Shown here: positions 17,183-26,829 of the stretch, in pieces
Position numbering within the stretch: the stretch's first letter is position 1
Layout: each line of letters starts with the position of its first letter
Assembly (NCBI GenBank): GCA_023428135.1
Contig: JAEYZG010000055.1
Span: 1-51,408 of the forward strand
Reading direction: 5' to 3'
Length of the DNA stretch: 51,408 nt
DNA from: Bacteroidota bacterium
GTDB taxonomy: Bacteria > Bacteroidota > Bacteroidia > Cytophagales > Cytophagaceae
Translations under genes and position numbers: made by a program
The notes under the pieces: model-generated
Told to the model about the DNA's origin: nothing
What the model saw: the letters and a program-made list of their open reading frames with translations, nothing else
Database searches by the model: none

Positions 17183-18283
17183 CTAGTTATTAGAAACTGA
17201 ATCTGCCGGGGCCGAAGCTGAGGTAGAAGTAGTATCTGCTTTTGGTGCAGATGATGGTGCTGGAGCTGCTGGATACAGACCTCTGCTCTTTTCATCAACC
17301 TTGGTTAAAATATACTCAAGATTAGATTCTGACCATGGTTTTTGAGCTGCGTACCAAGCTTCATATTCCTCAGGCTCTTCTACAACGATAACATACCTCA
17401 TTGCAAAGTGACCTCTTCCGCATACTTCTGTACAAGCAATTTCATAATTGAATTTTGGATTTCCCAGCTCGTCTCTCATTTCCTGAGTTGTTTTAGTTGG
17501 AGTAAACCAAAACTTAGTCGGAAGTCCTGGTACTGCATCCATTTTTAATCTGAAGTGAGGAGCGAATACACTATGAATAACATCCCTTGCTCTAATTTTA
17601 AGCAATACAGGCTGACCTTTAGGAATATGAATTTCACTTGGCAAGAAATCATCCTTTGTATAAGGATCATCCAAATTCATTCCCATTTCATTGGTAGCAT
17701 CTATTAATTTATAATTATACCCACCAAACTTTTTATCCTTACCAGGATATCTTACCTGCCATGCAAATTGTTTACCCATGATTTCAACGACTTCTGCATT
17801 TTCAGGAGCAGGTCTAGTAATTGCAGACCACTCTTTCCAACCAAAATAAACCAGGATAGCCATTACAATTGCCGGAATTACAGTCCAGACAATTTCTAAT
17901 TTGTGATTATCAGGATAAAAATAAGCTTTTCTGTCTTCTTTAAACTGATATTTAAAAACGAAAGAAAACAAGAAGATATTTGTACCGATAAATGCAATTA
18001 TCAAAATAGTCATTGTAATCCAGAACATTTGATCTGTTCTTACTCCATGTTCAGAAACTGCTTTTGGAAGGAAAAACTTTGACGCTGGCACAGAATACCA
18101 GATAAACAATGCTGTAGAAACAACGAAGAAAGCAAGCAGTAAAAATGCATTAACTTTATTGCTCGTTCCTACTCTCCTGTTACTAGCTCCCCTGACAATA
18201 TCAATGAAGGTCTGAATCCTGAAGATCAGGAAAAGAATAGCAAGGATAAGAACCGCAGCTATGCTTATATATAATCCTAACAT
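17183..18283 (-). CDS. ctaC: Cytochrome c oxidase subunit II
   Basis: Subunit II receives electrons through its CuA centre on the periplasmic side. The 366-residue protein has an N-terminal hydrophobic segment, two more membrane helices, and a cupredoxin domain with the full CuA motif CTEVCGRGHFAM and an upstream His in DVIHSVFAPH. There is no fused cytochrome c domain; the C-terminus is a low-complexity Ala/Pro/Ser/Thr tail of about 30 residues. Electrons would therefore come from a heme domain of ActE or ActA, or from a soluble carrier. It lies 36 bases after actF. Confidence 0.95.
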   Translation of the reverse strand: MLGLYISIAAVLILAILFLIFRIQTFIDIVRGASNRRVGTSNKVNAFLLLAFFVVSTALFIWYSVPASKFFLPKAVSEHGVRTDQMFWITMTILIIAFIGTNIFLFSFVFKYQFKEDRKAYFYPDNHKLEIVWTVIPAIVMAILVYFGWKEWSAITRPAPENAEVVEIMGKQFAWQVRYPGKDKKFGGYNYKLIDATNEMGMNLDDPYTKDDFLPSEIHIPKGQPVLLKIRARDVIHSVFAPHFRLKMDAVPGLPTKFWFTPTKTTQEMRDELGNPKFNYEIACTEVCGRGHFAMRYVIVVEEPEEYEAWYAAQKPWSESNLEYILTKVDEKSRGLYPAAPAPSSAPKADTTSTSASAPADSVSNN

Positions 18284-18319
18284 TTTATCTTAATTTATTA
18301 ATTAAAGTTAAATTCCTAA

Positions 18320-19723
18320 TTAAACTACGTGATGGTGTACACTTTCTTCAAGCATTGGATGGTTCTTAGCAACTAATGATGCCTTTGACAATCCTGTCAT
18401 TATCAAGAAAATAAATATACTTCCGAATACTAATGCTAATCCCAATTCGATAAACAAGAAATTCGCATCTAATCCACCGTCATGTTTCAAAATCGGAGGA
18501 GTTAACATGATATAGAAATCCAACCAATGACCTATAATAATTGCTACAGCAACTACCTTTAGAATTATTCTTTGTCTCTTTGCATCTCTTGTCATTAATA
18601 CAAGGAAAGGGAAAAGGAAGTTAATTATCAAATTGAGGAAGAATATCGGACTATAGGTGTCATTCTTTAATCTTTCAACGAAATAATAAGATTCTTCTGG
18701 TATGTTAGCATAATAAATAAGTATGAATTGAGCAAACCAGATATACGTCCAGAATATACTGAATGCAAACATAAATTTACCTAAATCATGGAAGTGGTTT
18801 TCATTAACAAATGATAAATAGCCAGCTTCTTTAAGCGCTACTGTAATATAAGTAATGAATGCTAAACCAGTAACAAACCAGCTGGCAAGAACATACCATC
18901 CAAACATTGTACTAAAGAAGTGAGGATCAGCCGACATAACCCAATCCCATGCTGAAGTAGAAGAAGTTACACCCCAGATAATAAGGAAAATAGCTGACCA
19001 GAATATGCTGCTGTCATGATATTTCAAATCAGCATTCAGATCTTCTTTCAATGAATTTGTTCTTAACTTAAACCAAACTAAGAACCATAGAATGAAGTAT
19101 GCAAATAATCTGAATATATAGAATCCTTTTCCTAAATACCAGGTTTTACTCGCAATGATAGGATCATATTCAGGATTTGGTGTTTTACCATCTGCCAAAA
19201 ACGGATTGTACAAACCATCATGATACCAGTGAAACAAGTCTTGCTTGAATAGAAAGAAAAGAGAAATTGTAGATATTGCAGCAAACGGAATATAATATCC
19301 GAATGCCTCCGGTACTCTCTTTATAGCAGCAGACCAGCCAGCCTGAGCGATGTAATTAAAAGCGATAAAGAATACACCGATAACAGCAATACCTGTAAAG
19401 AAAATACTGTTATGCCAAAGGTTTTTAATTACTCTTAAAGCAATACCAGTTGCACCGTGATGTCCCCCCTCAGCATGCTCTCCTCCCTCATGATGACCAG
19501 CTTTTGAATGCTCATGAGCACTAGCTCCATGACCATCATGATGTTGAGATGAAGCAGCAACTGTTTCTTTAGAATGAACGGCTCCATGAGCTTCTTCATG
19601 CCCGTGATTTCCTGAGCCTATTACAAATATTCCTATCAGGGCCAATACAAGACCGACCACAAAGGTTGTTATAATTTTCTTTTTAGCCCCGCTTGTAAAT
19701 TCAAATTTTTCTTCGACTACCAT
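18320..19723 (-). CDS. actF: Alternative complex III subunit ActF
   Basis: A 467-residue polytopic membrane protein of about ten helices, related to the NrfD-like ActC subunit. It is a core membrane part of the quinol:cytochrome c/cupredoxin oxidoreductase. Residues about 40-92 form a long His/Gly/Glu-rich loop or tail with about 17 His residues (for example GHHEGGEHAEGGHHG), well beyond the usual size for a linker. Conserved blocks such as SADPHFFSTMFGWYVL are typical of the family. It is the last act gene, placed 36 bases before ctaC. Confidence 0.93.
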   Translation of the reverse strand: MVVEEKFEFTSGAKKKIITTFVVGLVLALIGIFVIGSGNHGHEEAHGAVHSKETVAASSQHHDGHGASAHEHSKAGHHEGGEHAEGGHHGATGIALRVIKNLWHNSIFFTGIAVIGVFFIAFNYIAQAGWSAAIKRVPEAFGYYIPFAAISTISLFFLFKQDLFHWYHDGLYNPFLADGKTPNPEYDPIIASKTWYLGKGFYIFRLFAYFILWFLVWFKLRTNSLKEDLNADLKYHDSSIFWSAIFLIIWGVTSSTSAWDWVMSADPHFFSTMFGWYVLASWFVTGLAFITYITVALKEAGYLSFVNENHFHDLGKFMFAFSIFWTYIWFAQFILIYYANIPEESYYFVERLKNDTYSPIFFLNLIINFLFPFLVLMTRDAKRQRIILKVVAVAIIIGHWLDFYIMLTPPILKHDGGLDANFLFIELGLALVFGSIFIFLIMTGLSKASLVAKNHPMLEESVHHHVV

Positions 19724-19744
19724 GAGTTAAAAATTTAATGTGTT

Positions 19745-20407
19745 TTATTGTTGCGCTTCAGCTTTTTGTAAATTTTCTTTTACGTAAGAAACAATCTTCC
19801 AACGTTCTTCCTGGTTTAACTGGCTACCATGAGCTCCCATTCTTCCTTTACCCCAGGTAATTACATGGAAAATGTGTCCTGGAGTTGCGTCTTTTACTGA
19901 GCCAGTAGTTAAATTAGCTACCCCTTTTAAAGCATCATTTACAGGTCCATCCCCTAATCCTGTTTCTCCATGGCAGTGAGCGCAAAACTTAACATAAAGA
20001 ATTTTTCCGTCTTCTATTGTTTTATCATTAATCTTTAATGGATTAACAAGAGTCCTTGCTGCATAATCAAGGCAATCCTTAGGAAGACGATAAGGTAAAA
20101 AACCGTCACTAGTAAACCTAACTGTGTTAGCAGCAGGTTCTCTCATATTCATTTTATGAGGATTGTATGGATTAGAGTTATAAAACTCCCCTGTATCACT
20201 ATCGTTTGAACTTAACCATAGACCTGCATCTGTTTCAGTGATCTGAGTTAATGGTTCATAAGCCACTGAATGATACATGTTCGGAGCAAACTCAACATTG
20301 GGTTTCTCATGTGTACCTATGTTCTCAAATTTCTTCTGGTCAACACAAGAAGAGAAGATAACAGTAAGGATTAAAAATATATATGTGTATTTATAAGCGT
20401 TTCTCAT
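19745..20407 (-). CDS. actE: Alternative complex III subunit ActE, monoheme cytochrome c lipoprotein
   Basis: A 220-residue lipoprotein: the signal peptide ends in FSSC, so Cys21 is the likely lipidated residue. One heme c site, CAHCHGE, lies about two thirds along, and a Met in GRMGAHG is a likely axial ligand. In alternative complex III this subunit carries the monoheme domain thought to pass electrons towards the oxidase. Spacing is 14 bases from actD and 21 to actF. Confidence 0.93.
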   Translation of the reverse strand: MRNAYKYTYIFLILTVIFSSCVDQKKFENIGTHEKPNVEFAPNMYHSVAYEPLTQITETDAGLWLSSNDSDTGEFYNSNPYNPHKMNMREPAANTVRFTSDGFLPYRLPKDCLDYAARTLVNPLKINDKTIEDGKILYVKFCAHCHGETGLGDGPVNDALKGVANLTTGSVKDATPGHIFHVITWGKGRMGAHGSQLNQEERWKIVSYVKENLQKAEAQQ

Positions 20408-20421
20408 GTCCGAAAATATTA

Positions 20422-20958
20422 TTAATGATTTTCAACAATTTTAGAGTTTACTTCTGAAGCTCCTGTCTGTTTAAATAAATTGGTAAGGGCATCCTTATCC
20501 ATTTTATTTTTATCCAGATCAATTACAAGAAGAAATTTATCATCCGTACTTCTTCCATCAAACATGAACGGGTCATGTCCCCAAGGTTTAAGATTGCTGA
20601 TAACCAAGAAGGTTGCTACCATACCTAATGAAGCTAATAATATTGTAAGCTCAAAAGTTACAGGTATAAAGTTAGGAAGCGGAATATATGGCTTACCTCC
20701 GATATCCATAGGCCAGTCATAGCCCATAGTACCAATAGTTAATAATAATGCGCAGATTGTTCCGGTTAATCCAAAAAGAAACGCTGCAATCGGAAGGTTT
20801 GATGGTTTATAACCTAAAGCATCATCTAAACCGTGTACAGGAAATGGTGTATAAGCCTCCTGAATTTTAACTCCGGATGATCTTAATGTGCCAACTGCAT
20901 CCATCAGTACATCCTCGTCGTTAAATACTCCTATTATATAGTTTGTGCCTTTTGACAT
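20422..20958 (-). CDS. actD: Alternative complex III subunit ActD (DUF3341)
   Basis: A 178-residue protein with two membrane helices (about residues 58-80 and 98-120) flanked by soluble ends, the DUF3341 layout. The N-terminal part (YIIGVFNDEDVLMDAV) is a ferredoxin-like or ACT-like fold by family knowledge. ActD is a small structural subunit of the complex without cofactors. It lies five bases after actC. Confidence 0.92.
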   Translation of the reverse strand: MSKGTNYIIGVFNDEDVLMDAVGTLRSSGVKIQEAYTPFPVHGLDDALGYKPSNLPIAAFLFGLTGTICALLLTIGTMGYDWPMDIGGKPYIPLPNFIPVTFELTILLASLGMVATFLVISNLKPWGHDPFMFDGRSTDDKFLLVIDLDKNKMDKDALTNLFKQTGASEVNSKIVENH

Positions 20959-20963
20959 ATTCC

Positions 20964-22331
20964 TTATTTAGTATCTTTTTTTGCAGATGATGATTTAATA
21001 ATTGCTTTTACCTCAGCCATATTTACCACAGGGAAAAACTTAGCAAATAAAAGGAAGAGTGTAAAGAACAAACCGAAAGTGAACAGATAATCACCGATAT
21101 CATAAAGAGTAGGTGAAAAATAAGCCCAGCTTGAAGGTATGAAGTCTCTTGAAAGTGAAGTAGCGATGATTACAAAACGCTCGAACCACATTCCAATATT
21201 TACAACTATTGAAAGAAGGAACGTCCACGCAATACTTCTTCTAACAGTTCTGAACCAGAATAACTGAGGAGAGATTACATTACAAGTCATCATAGCCCAG
21301 TATGCCCACCAATAGTCATCTCCGAAAGCTCTGTTAATGAAAGTATAACTTTCATAAGGAACGTGGGAGTACCATGCGATAAAGAATTCTGATAAATAAG
21401 CAATACCAACTATAGAACCTGTTAGTACAATAATTTTATTCATCGACTCCATATGCTCTACAGTAATGTAATCTTCTAGTTTGAATACCACTCTTGTAAT
21501 AAGCATAAGCGTCAATACCATTGCAAAACCTGAGAAGATCGCACCTGCAACAAAGTATGGAGGGAAAATTGTAGCATGCCACCCAGGTATAACTGAAGTT
21601 GCAAAGTCCATACTAACGATTGTGTGAACTGACAAAACAAGTGGTGTAGAACAACCTGCAAGCACTAAGCTAACCGCCTCATATCTCTGCCATGCTTTTG
21701 CAGAACCATCCCAACCTAAACTCAAAGCACCATAAACAACTCTTCTTACTCCAGTTGCTCTTTCTCTGATTGTAGCAAAATCTGGAACCAGACCTATGTA
21801 CCAGAATACAAGTGAAACAGTAAAATAAGTACTGATCGCAAATACGTCCCATACTAGAGGAGAGTTAAAGTTTACCCAAAGAGATCCAAATGCATTTGGT
21901 AGTGGAAGTGCCCAATATGCTAGCCATGGCCTACCCATGTGAGCCACGATGAAACTTGCAGCACAAATAACTGCAAAAATTGTCATCGCTTCTGCAGCTC
22001 TGTTAATTGATGTTCTCCATTTTTGTCTGAAGAGTAAAAGAATCGCAGAAATCAGAGTACCTGCGTGACCAATACCAACCCACCATACAAAGTTGGTAAT
22101 ATCCCAAGCCCAACCTATTGTTTTATTCAATCCCCACATTCCAATTCCTTTCCACCAGGTCATCCATAAACAGTATGAACCATAAGCTAGTGTGATTAAA
22201 GAAAGTGTGAATGCCATGATCCACAATTTAGTAGGTTTATTTTCTACGTGCCTGCTTATATCCTGAGTAACATCAGAGACAGTTTTGCCCCCTGTTACCA
22301 GAGGCGGTCTTACGGGCGAAGTAACTTGCAT
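20964..22331 (-). CDS. actC: Alternative complex III subunit ActC (NrfD/PsrC-like)
   Basis: A 455-residue polytopic membrane protein of the NrfD/PsrC family and the likely site of menaquinol oxidation in the complex. Conserved blocks include WWVGIGHAGTLISAILLL, AHMGRPWLAYWALPLPN and a His in SVHTIVSMDFATS. It lies directly after actB, whose Fe-S part would take the electrons. ActC and ActF are homologous and pack as a pseudo-symmetric pair in known structures. Confidence 0.95.
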   Translation of the reverse strand: MQVTSPVRPPLVTGGKTVSDVTQDISRHVENKPTKLWIMAFTLSLITLAYGSYCLWMTWWKGIGMWGLNKTIGWAWDITNFVWWVGIGHAGTLISAILLLFRQKWRTSINRAAEAMTIFAVICAASFIVAHMGRPWLAYWALPLPNAFGSLWVNFNSPLVWDVFAISTYFTVSLVFWYIGLVPDFATIRERATGVRRVVYGALSLGWDGSAKAWQRYEAVSLVLAGCSTPLVLSVHTIVSMDFATSVIPGWHATIFPPYFVAGAIFSGFAMVLTLMLITRVVFKLEDYITVEHMESMNKIIVLTGSIVGIAYLSEFFIAWYSHVPYESYTFINRAFGDDYWWAYWAMMTCNVISPQLFWFRTVRRSIAWTFLLSIVVNIGMWFERFVIIATSLSRDFIPSSWAYFSPTLYDIGDYLFTFGLFFTLFLLFAKFFPVVNMAEVKAIIKSSSAKKDTK

Positions 22332-22366
22332 ATTTTTTATATTAAAAATCTGTAATAGGTTCTAAT

Positions 22367-25300
22367 TTAAGAGTTTCTGATTTTAGTTAGATACAAAATG
22401 TTTGGTTGAACATTAAGCTCTTCAAGGACTGCATATGATCTTTCTGCATTTTCAACAGCATTATCTTTGTGTAGTTTGCTTTCAGTATCATTTCTGTCAC
22501 CAAATATAATTGCATCTGTAGGACATGCTGAAGCACAAGCTGTAACGATTTCACCATCAACTGGTCTTCTCTTTTCCATCTTAGCTTTAAGCTTTCCTTC
22601 CTGAATTCTCTGTACACAGAAAGAGCATTTTTCCATAACTCCCCTTGATCTTACAGTTACATCAGGATTCAACACCATTCTACCAAGGAAGTTGTTCATG
22701 CTGACATTCTTGTCAAACTCCTCGTTTTCAAAATATTTAAACCAGTTAAATCTTCTTACTTTATATGGGCAGTTGTTTGCACAGTATCTTGTTCCGATAC
22801 ATCTGTTGTAGGTCATTTGGTTTAGACCTTCGCTGCTATGGGTAGTAGCGGCAACAGGACAAACAGATTCGCAAGGTGCGTGATTACACTGCTGACATAA
22901 CATTGGCTGGAATGTTACTGTCGGATTCTCTGCAGCTATTTCAAGATCTTTAACTCCAGATTCACTCTCAAAATATTCCCCAGTTTTATCTGTTTCAGCA
23001 TCACTGCTATAGTAACGATCGATACGGATCCAGTGCATCTCTCTTCTGTTCAGCACCTCTTTTCTACCAACTACAGGAACGTTATTTTCAGACTGACAAG
23101 CTACTACACATGCTCCACAACCAATACAAGAGTTCAGGTCGATGCTCATTCCCCATAGGTGATTTGGCTTCTCATGCTCATACCAAACAGTTACCTCAGT
23201 TGGCTTCTTCGCTCCATAAAGGTTAGTATGAATCATTGGCTTGTACCTTCCTGCGCCAGCATCTTTTTGATATTCAGCTAACGTAGCGTCCTGAATAATT
23301 GGACGAGCCATTACAGTATGATGGGTCTGAGTCTGAGCTATTTTCCTTTCATCACCAGTTTTAGCAAATGTTACAACACCGGCATTCAAATCAAGTCTGT
23401 TTCCTTTAACTTTGATTAAAGGATATGCACTCTTGCCTACCTCATTTCCACATTTCCCAGCTTTAGTTCTTCCATATCCAAGAGCCAATGAAGCAGTATT
23501 ATTGGCCTGTCCTGGTTGAATTAACACTGGAACTTCTATTCCTGTATTCTTTCCATCAACAGTAAGAGCAACTACATCGCCTTGACTGATATCCATTTCA
23601 TTGGCCATTTTCTTAGGAATAGCCAGATAGTTATCCCAAGTCGCTTTAGAAACAGGATCTGGCAATTCATGTAGCCATGGGTTATTTCCAGCTGAAAGTG
23701 AACCGGATCCCAAGCCTACTTTATAATAAAGACTTAGCTCTATACCAGAATTAGTTTTATAAGTTTTATTGATGTTTTCCTCAACTTCACTTAGGTTAAC
23801 ATTTGCAGCACTTGCTGATTCTCCAGAACCTGAGGCTTGAGTCTGATATACTCCGTCATGCAGCGTTTTATCCCATAATTCCTGGAAATTTCCTCCAGTC
23901 AACTTTGACTTCCAATTAGTCACAAGGTATGTATAGAAATCTGTATTGTTACCTGACCAGATTAGAAGTGACTCCTGGGCAGCTCTGTTACCTTTAAATA
24001 TTGGAGTGATCGTTGGCTGCGTTAAGCTGAAATATCCTTTTTTAGGTTCTGCATCATTCCATGACTCTAGGAAATGAAGATCAGGACAAACATAATCTAC
24101 TTCAGATGAAGTTTCGTCCATACGATCACTAAAGGAAATTTTTAATGATATTTTCTTTAATGCATCTTTCAGCTCAGCTCCTTTTGGATGATCGTAAACA
24201 GGGTTAGCTCCGTAGAATATTACAGCACCAACCTGACCTGATTTAGCATCATCAATAAATTTCAGGATCGCCTCATCACTTCCCTGTTTTTGAAAAGAAG
24301 GAGTACTTAAATCAATAGTTTTACCGTAATTGCCTAATTCACTATTGATTTTGTTTACTAATAGCTGTACATACGGATCATTTGATCCACTTACAACTAA
24401 TGATTTTCCCTTTGCATTTAAAAGATCTGCTGCCGCTTTCTTAATTACTTCATGGTTTGGGGATTTTGTACTTAATCCACCAAATCCAAGTGCATTGTAA
24501 AGAGCTGCAACATAAAGTCCTTCCTCAGAAGGTTTAATAGGTAATCTTGTATCAGCATTACAACCGGTAAGCGATAAATTGCTTTCGATTTGGTAGTGCT
24601 TACTCATTGTTTTCTTTTGAACACTTAATTTTCTTGTTTTAGAATATTGTTTTGCATATTCTATTGGAGAAATCCATGTTCCAAGAAAATCAGCACCAAA
24701 ACTTACAATGACATCTGCTCCACTAAAGTTATAAGAAGGAATTACTCTCTGCCCAAAAGACAGTTCATTCGCTTTAAGAATACCATCAGCTGAAAGAGCA
24801 TCATACACTACATGTTCAGTTGCTGGATATTTCGTCTTAAATTCTTCAATTACCTTTTTAGTTGTAGGGCTTAAAATTGTTTGAGAAACAATTTTAATAG
24901 ATTTTCCTGAAGCCTGAGCTGCAGTTAATTTATCAATAATTTTTTTATCAAAGGAAGCATACTCTGCAATCGACTTCACTTTTAACGCCTTACCTTCCTC
25001 AACAAAAAACTCTAATCTTTCAGTATCATATAAACTTAGAACAGAAGCCTGCACTTTGGCACTTGTTCCACCCATTGTAATTGGAGAAAGTTTATTTCCT
25101 TCAATTTTAATAGGTCTTCCTTCTCTTGTTTTTACAAAGATGCTGCAATATTCGCCACCTTCCTGATATGTAGATGCATACCAGTTTGCAATTCCCGGAT
25201 CAACATCATCAGGTTTGTTTACATATGGAATAACTTTTCTCACAGGAGCCTCGCAGGCAGCAAGGGAAACCGCAGCAACACTAAAGCCTAATAGTTTCAA

Positions 25301-25456
25301 AAAATCTCTTCTGTCAGGAGCATCTGAAGCATCATTGCTTCCTTTATCCTTTACAGATAAAAATTCAGGGAACTCATTATGCGCATGCTTTAAAAATTCT
25401 GGATCGTTGGATAACTCCTCAATTCCTTTCCAGTATTTTTTATTGTTATCTTTCAT
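22367..25456 (-). CDS. actB: Alternative complex III subunit ActB, molybdopterin-like plus Fe-S
   Basis: A 1029-residue periplasmic protein that fuses a molybdopterin-oxidoreductase-like part (which carries no molybdenum in known complexes) with a four-cluster ferredoxin-like part. A Tat-type signal lies unusually far in, RRDFLKLLGF at about residues 49-58, and is followed by a lipobox-like LAAC, as in the extended-Tat family of these proteins. The C-terminal third holds the cluster ligands: CIGCGACVVAC, CQQCNHAPCESVCP, CIGTRYCANNCP, CSFCVQR and CASACP. It would carry electrons from quinol in ActC to the hemes of ActA. Confidence 0.95.
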   Translation of the reverse strand: MKDNNKKYWKGIEELSNDPEFLKHAHNEFPEFLSVKDKGSNDASDAPDRRDFLKLLGFSVAAVSLAACEAPVRKVIPYVNKPDDVDPGIANWYASTYQEGGEYCSIFVKTREGRPIKIEGNKLSPITMGGTSAKVQASVLSLYDTERLEFFVEEGKALKVKSIAEYASFDKKIIDKLTAAQASGKSIKIVSQTILSPTTKKVIEEFKTKYPATEHVVYDALSADGILKANELSFGQRVIPSYNFSGADVIVSFGADFLGTWISPIEYAKQYSKTRKLSVQKKTMSKHYQIESNLSLTGCNADTRLPIKPSEEGLYVAALYNALGFGGLSTKSPNHEVIKKAAADLLNAKGKSLVVSGSNDPYVQLLVNKINSELGNYGKTIDLSTPSFQKQGSDEAILKFIDDAKSGQVGAVIFYGANPVYDHPKGAELKDALKKISLKISFSDRMDETSSEVDYVCPDLHFLESWNDAEPKKGYFSLTQPTITPIFKGNRAAQESLLIWSGNNTDFYTYLVTNWKSKLTGGNFQELWDKTLHDGVYQTQASGSGESASAANVNLSEVEENINKTYKTNSGIELSLYYKVGLGSGSLSAGNNPWLHELPDPVSKATWDNYLAIPKKMANEMDISQGDVVALTVDGKNTGIEVPVLIQPGQANNTASLALGYGRTKAGKCGNEVGKSAYPLIKVKGNRLDLNAGVVTFAKTGDERKIAQTQTHHTVMARPIIQDATLAEYQKDAGAGRYKPMIHTNLYGAKKPTEVTVWYEHEKPNHLWGMSIDLNSCIGCGACVVACQSENNVPVVGRKEVLNRREMHWIRIDRYYSSDAETDKTGEYFESESGVKDLEIAAENPTVTFQPMLCQQCNHAPCESVCPVAATTHSSEGLNQMTYNRCIGTRYCANNCPYKVRRFNWFKYFENEEFDKNVSMNNFLGRMVLNPDVTVRSRGVMEKCSFCVQRIQEGKLKAKMEKRRPVDGEIVTACASACPTDAIIFGDRNDTESKLHKDNAVENAERSYAVLEELNVQPNILYLTKIRNS

Positions 25457-25493
25457 AAGAATCTATATAAAATGAATTAGGCTTCTAAATTGA

Positions 25494-26747
25494 TTAATAG
25501 TGACATTTTGAACACTCAAGACCTCCGTTTTCTGCAACTTTCAATGGACCTTTCTTAGAATGAAGCTCCATCAGCTTGTCATAATAAGCATTGTCTTTTC
25601 CGTTCACAGCAGTCTCTCTGTGGCAATTGATACACCATCCCATAGTTAAAGGTGAGTGTTGTCTAACTACTTCCATTGTATCGATCTGACCGTGACATGT
25701 CTTACACTCGATACCACCTACCTGCACGTGCTGAGCATGGTTGAAATAAGCAAGATCAGGAAGGTTATGTACTCTTACCCATTTTACCGGCTTATTTGAA
25801 TTGTAAGCATCAACAACCTTCGCAATTCCATCCTGACCGAATCTTGGACCGCTCTTAATATAAGTGTGGCAGTTCATACAGATATTCAAAGATGGTATGT
25901 TTGCTTGTTTACCTTTAGTTACTCCAGTGTGGCAATAGTTACAATCGATTTTGTACTGACCTGCGTGAAGTTTATGAGAGAATGGAATTGGCTGGATTGG
26001 GGCATATCCCTCGTCAACACCTACATATAACATGTTATTCCAGCAAGCTCTAAGGGCTAATGCAACAAAGATGATACCCACTATAGAAAGGAATCCTTTG
26101 CTTTTTATTACTTTAATAACATCAAATTTTTGATTTACTATTTCCTGATCTGCTTCTGTAAGTTTTTCTTCTTTATCCTTCAGGTATCTTTTCAATACTG
26201 ACAGGAATACAACCAGCATTACAAGAACCAATACAAGAACGATGATAATCAGGATTAGGATGATGCCAGAATAACCATCTTCTTCTTTTGGATTTTCAGG
26301 TGAACTTGTATCTTCAGGACCTTTCCCTTTTACAGCTGGCCCTTTCCCTTCTTCCTCTACAACATAGGCTATGATATTTTTAATCTGATCCTCTGAAAGT
26401 TCTGGGAAAGATTTCATTTCAGCTTTGCCGAACTTGTTGTAAAGCTCAACAGCATACGGATCGCCGCTTGCAATTACTTTCTGTGAATTGTGAACGAAGT
26501 TAACAATCCAGCCGATTGGTTTTCTTTTGTTTACTCCTTTCAACGCAGGCCCAACAACTACGTCATGGACAGCGTGGCAAGCCTTACAATTTGCTTCAAA
26601 TAACTTTGCACCTTCAGCTACCTTTTCTGGATCAGCTCCTGCTGCTGCAGGTTTGTCCTGACCATTCGATGGTAAACTGACAAAAAGTGAAAGAAAAAGT
26701 AATAACAAAGTAATCGCCGAGCGATTGATGGTATTGGTTAAGGACAT
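25494..26747 (-). CDS. actA: Alternative complex III subunit ActA, multiheme cytochrome c
   Basis: About 417 residues from the ATG at 26747 (MSLTNT). I prefer this start because it gives a normal signal sequence and because a good promoter (26799-26829) lies upstream of it, whereas an ATG at 26828 would fall inside the promoter. Six CxxCH heme sites are visible: CKACH in an N-terminal class I cytochrome domain, then, after two membrane segments, CNYCH, CMNCH, CKTCH, CINCH and CSKCH at the very C-terminus. The classic description of ActA is a pentaheme protein, so the first domain is an added monoheme module. It is the first gene of the operon. Confidence 0.94.
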   Translation of the reverse strand: MSLTNTINRSAITLLLLFLSLFVSLPSNGQDKPAAAGADPEKVAEGAKLFEANCKACHAVHDVVVGPALKGVNKRKPIGWIVNFVHNSQKVIASGDPYAVELYNKFGKAEMKSFPELSEDQIKNIIAYVVEEEGKGPAVKGKGPEDTSSPENPKEEDGYSGIILILIIIVLVLVLVMLVVFLSVLKRYLKDKEEKLTEADQEIVNQKFDVIKVIKSKGFLSIVGIIFVALALRACWNNMLYVGVDEGYAPIQPIPFSHKLHAGQYKIDCNYCHTGVTKGKQANIPSLNICMNCHTYIKSGPRFGQDGIAKVVDAYNSNKPVKWVRVHNLPDLAYFNHAQHVQVGGIECKTCHGQIDTMEVVRQHSPLTMGWCINCHRETAVNGKDNAYYDKLMELHSKKGPLKVAENGGLECSKCHY

Positions 26748-26798
26748 GTTAAAATTAGTTTTATCCGTTAATTTGGGCATACTCTTTATAAAGTCGCA

Positions 26799-26829
26799 CA
26801 AATCTAGTATGGGAATTGAATTTATCAAA
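26799..26829 (-). promoter_or_regulatory. Promoter of the act-cox operon
   Basis: On the minus strand TTTG (26826-26829) is followed after exactly 19 bases by TAGATTTG (26799-26806), a full match to the Bacteroidota TTTG-N19-TAnnTTTG consensus. The transcript would start near 26792, leaving a leader of about 45 bases before the actA ATG at 26747. No other promoter this good was seen within the 16-gene operon. Confidence 0.75.

Noticed and set aside
26748..26828. Longer N-terminus for ActA from the ATG at 26828
   Set aside because: It would overlap the consensus promoter at 26799-26829 and put 27 non-signal residues before the signal peptide.
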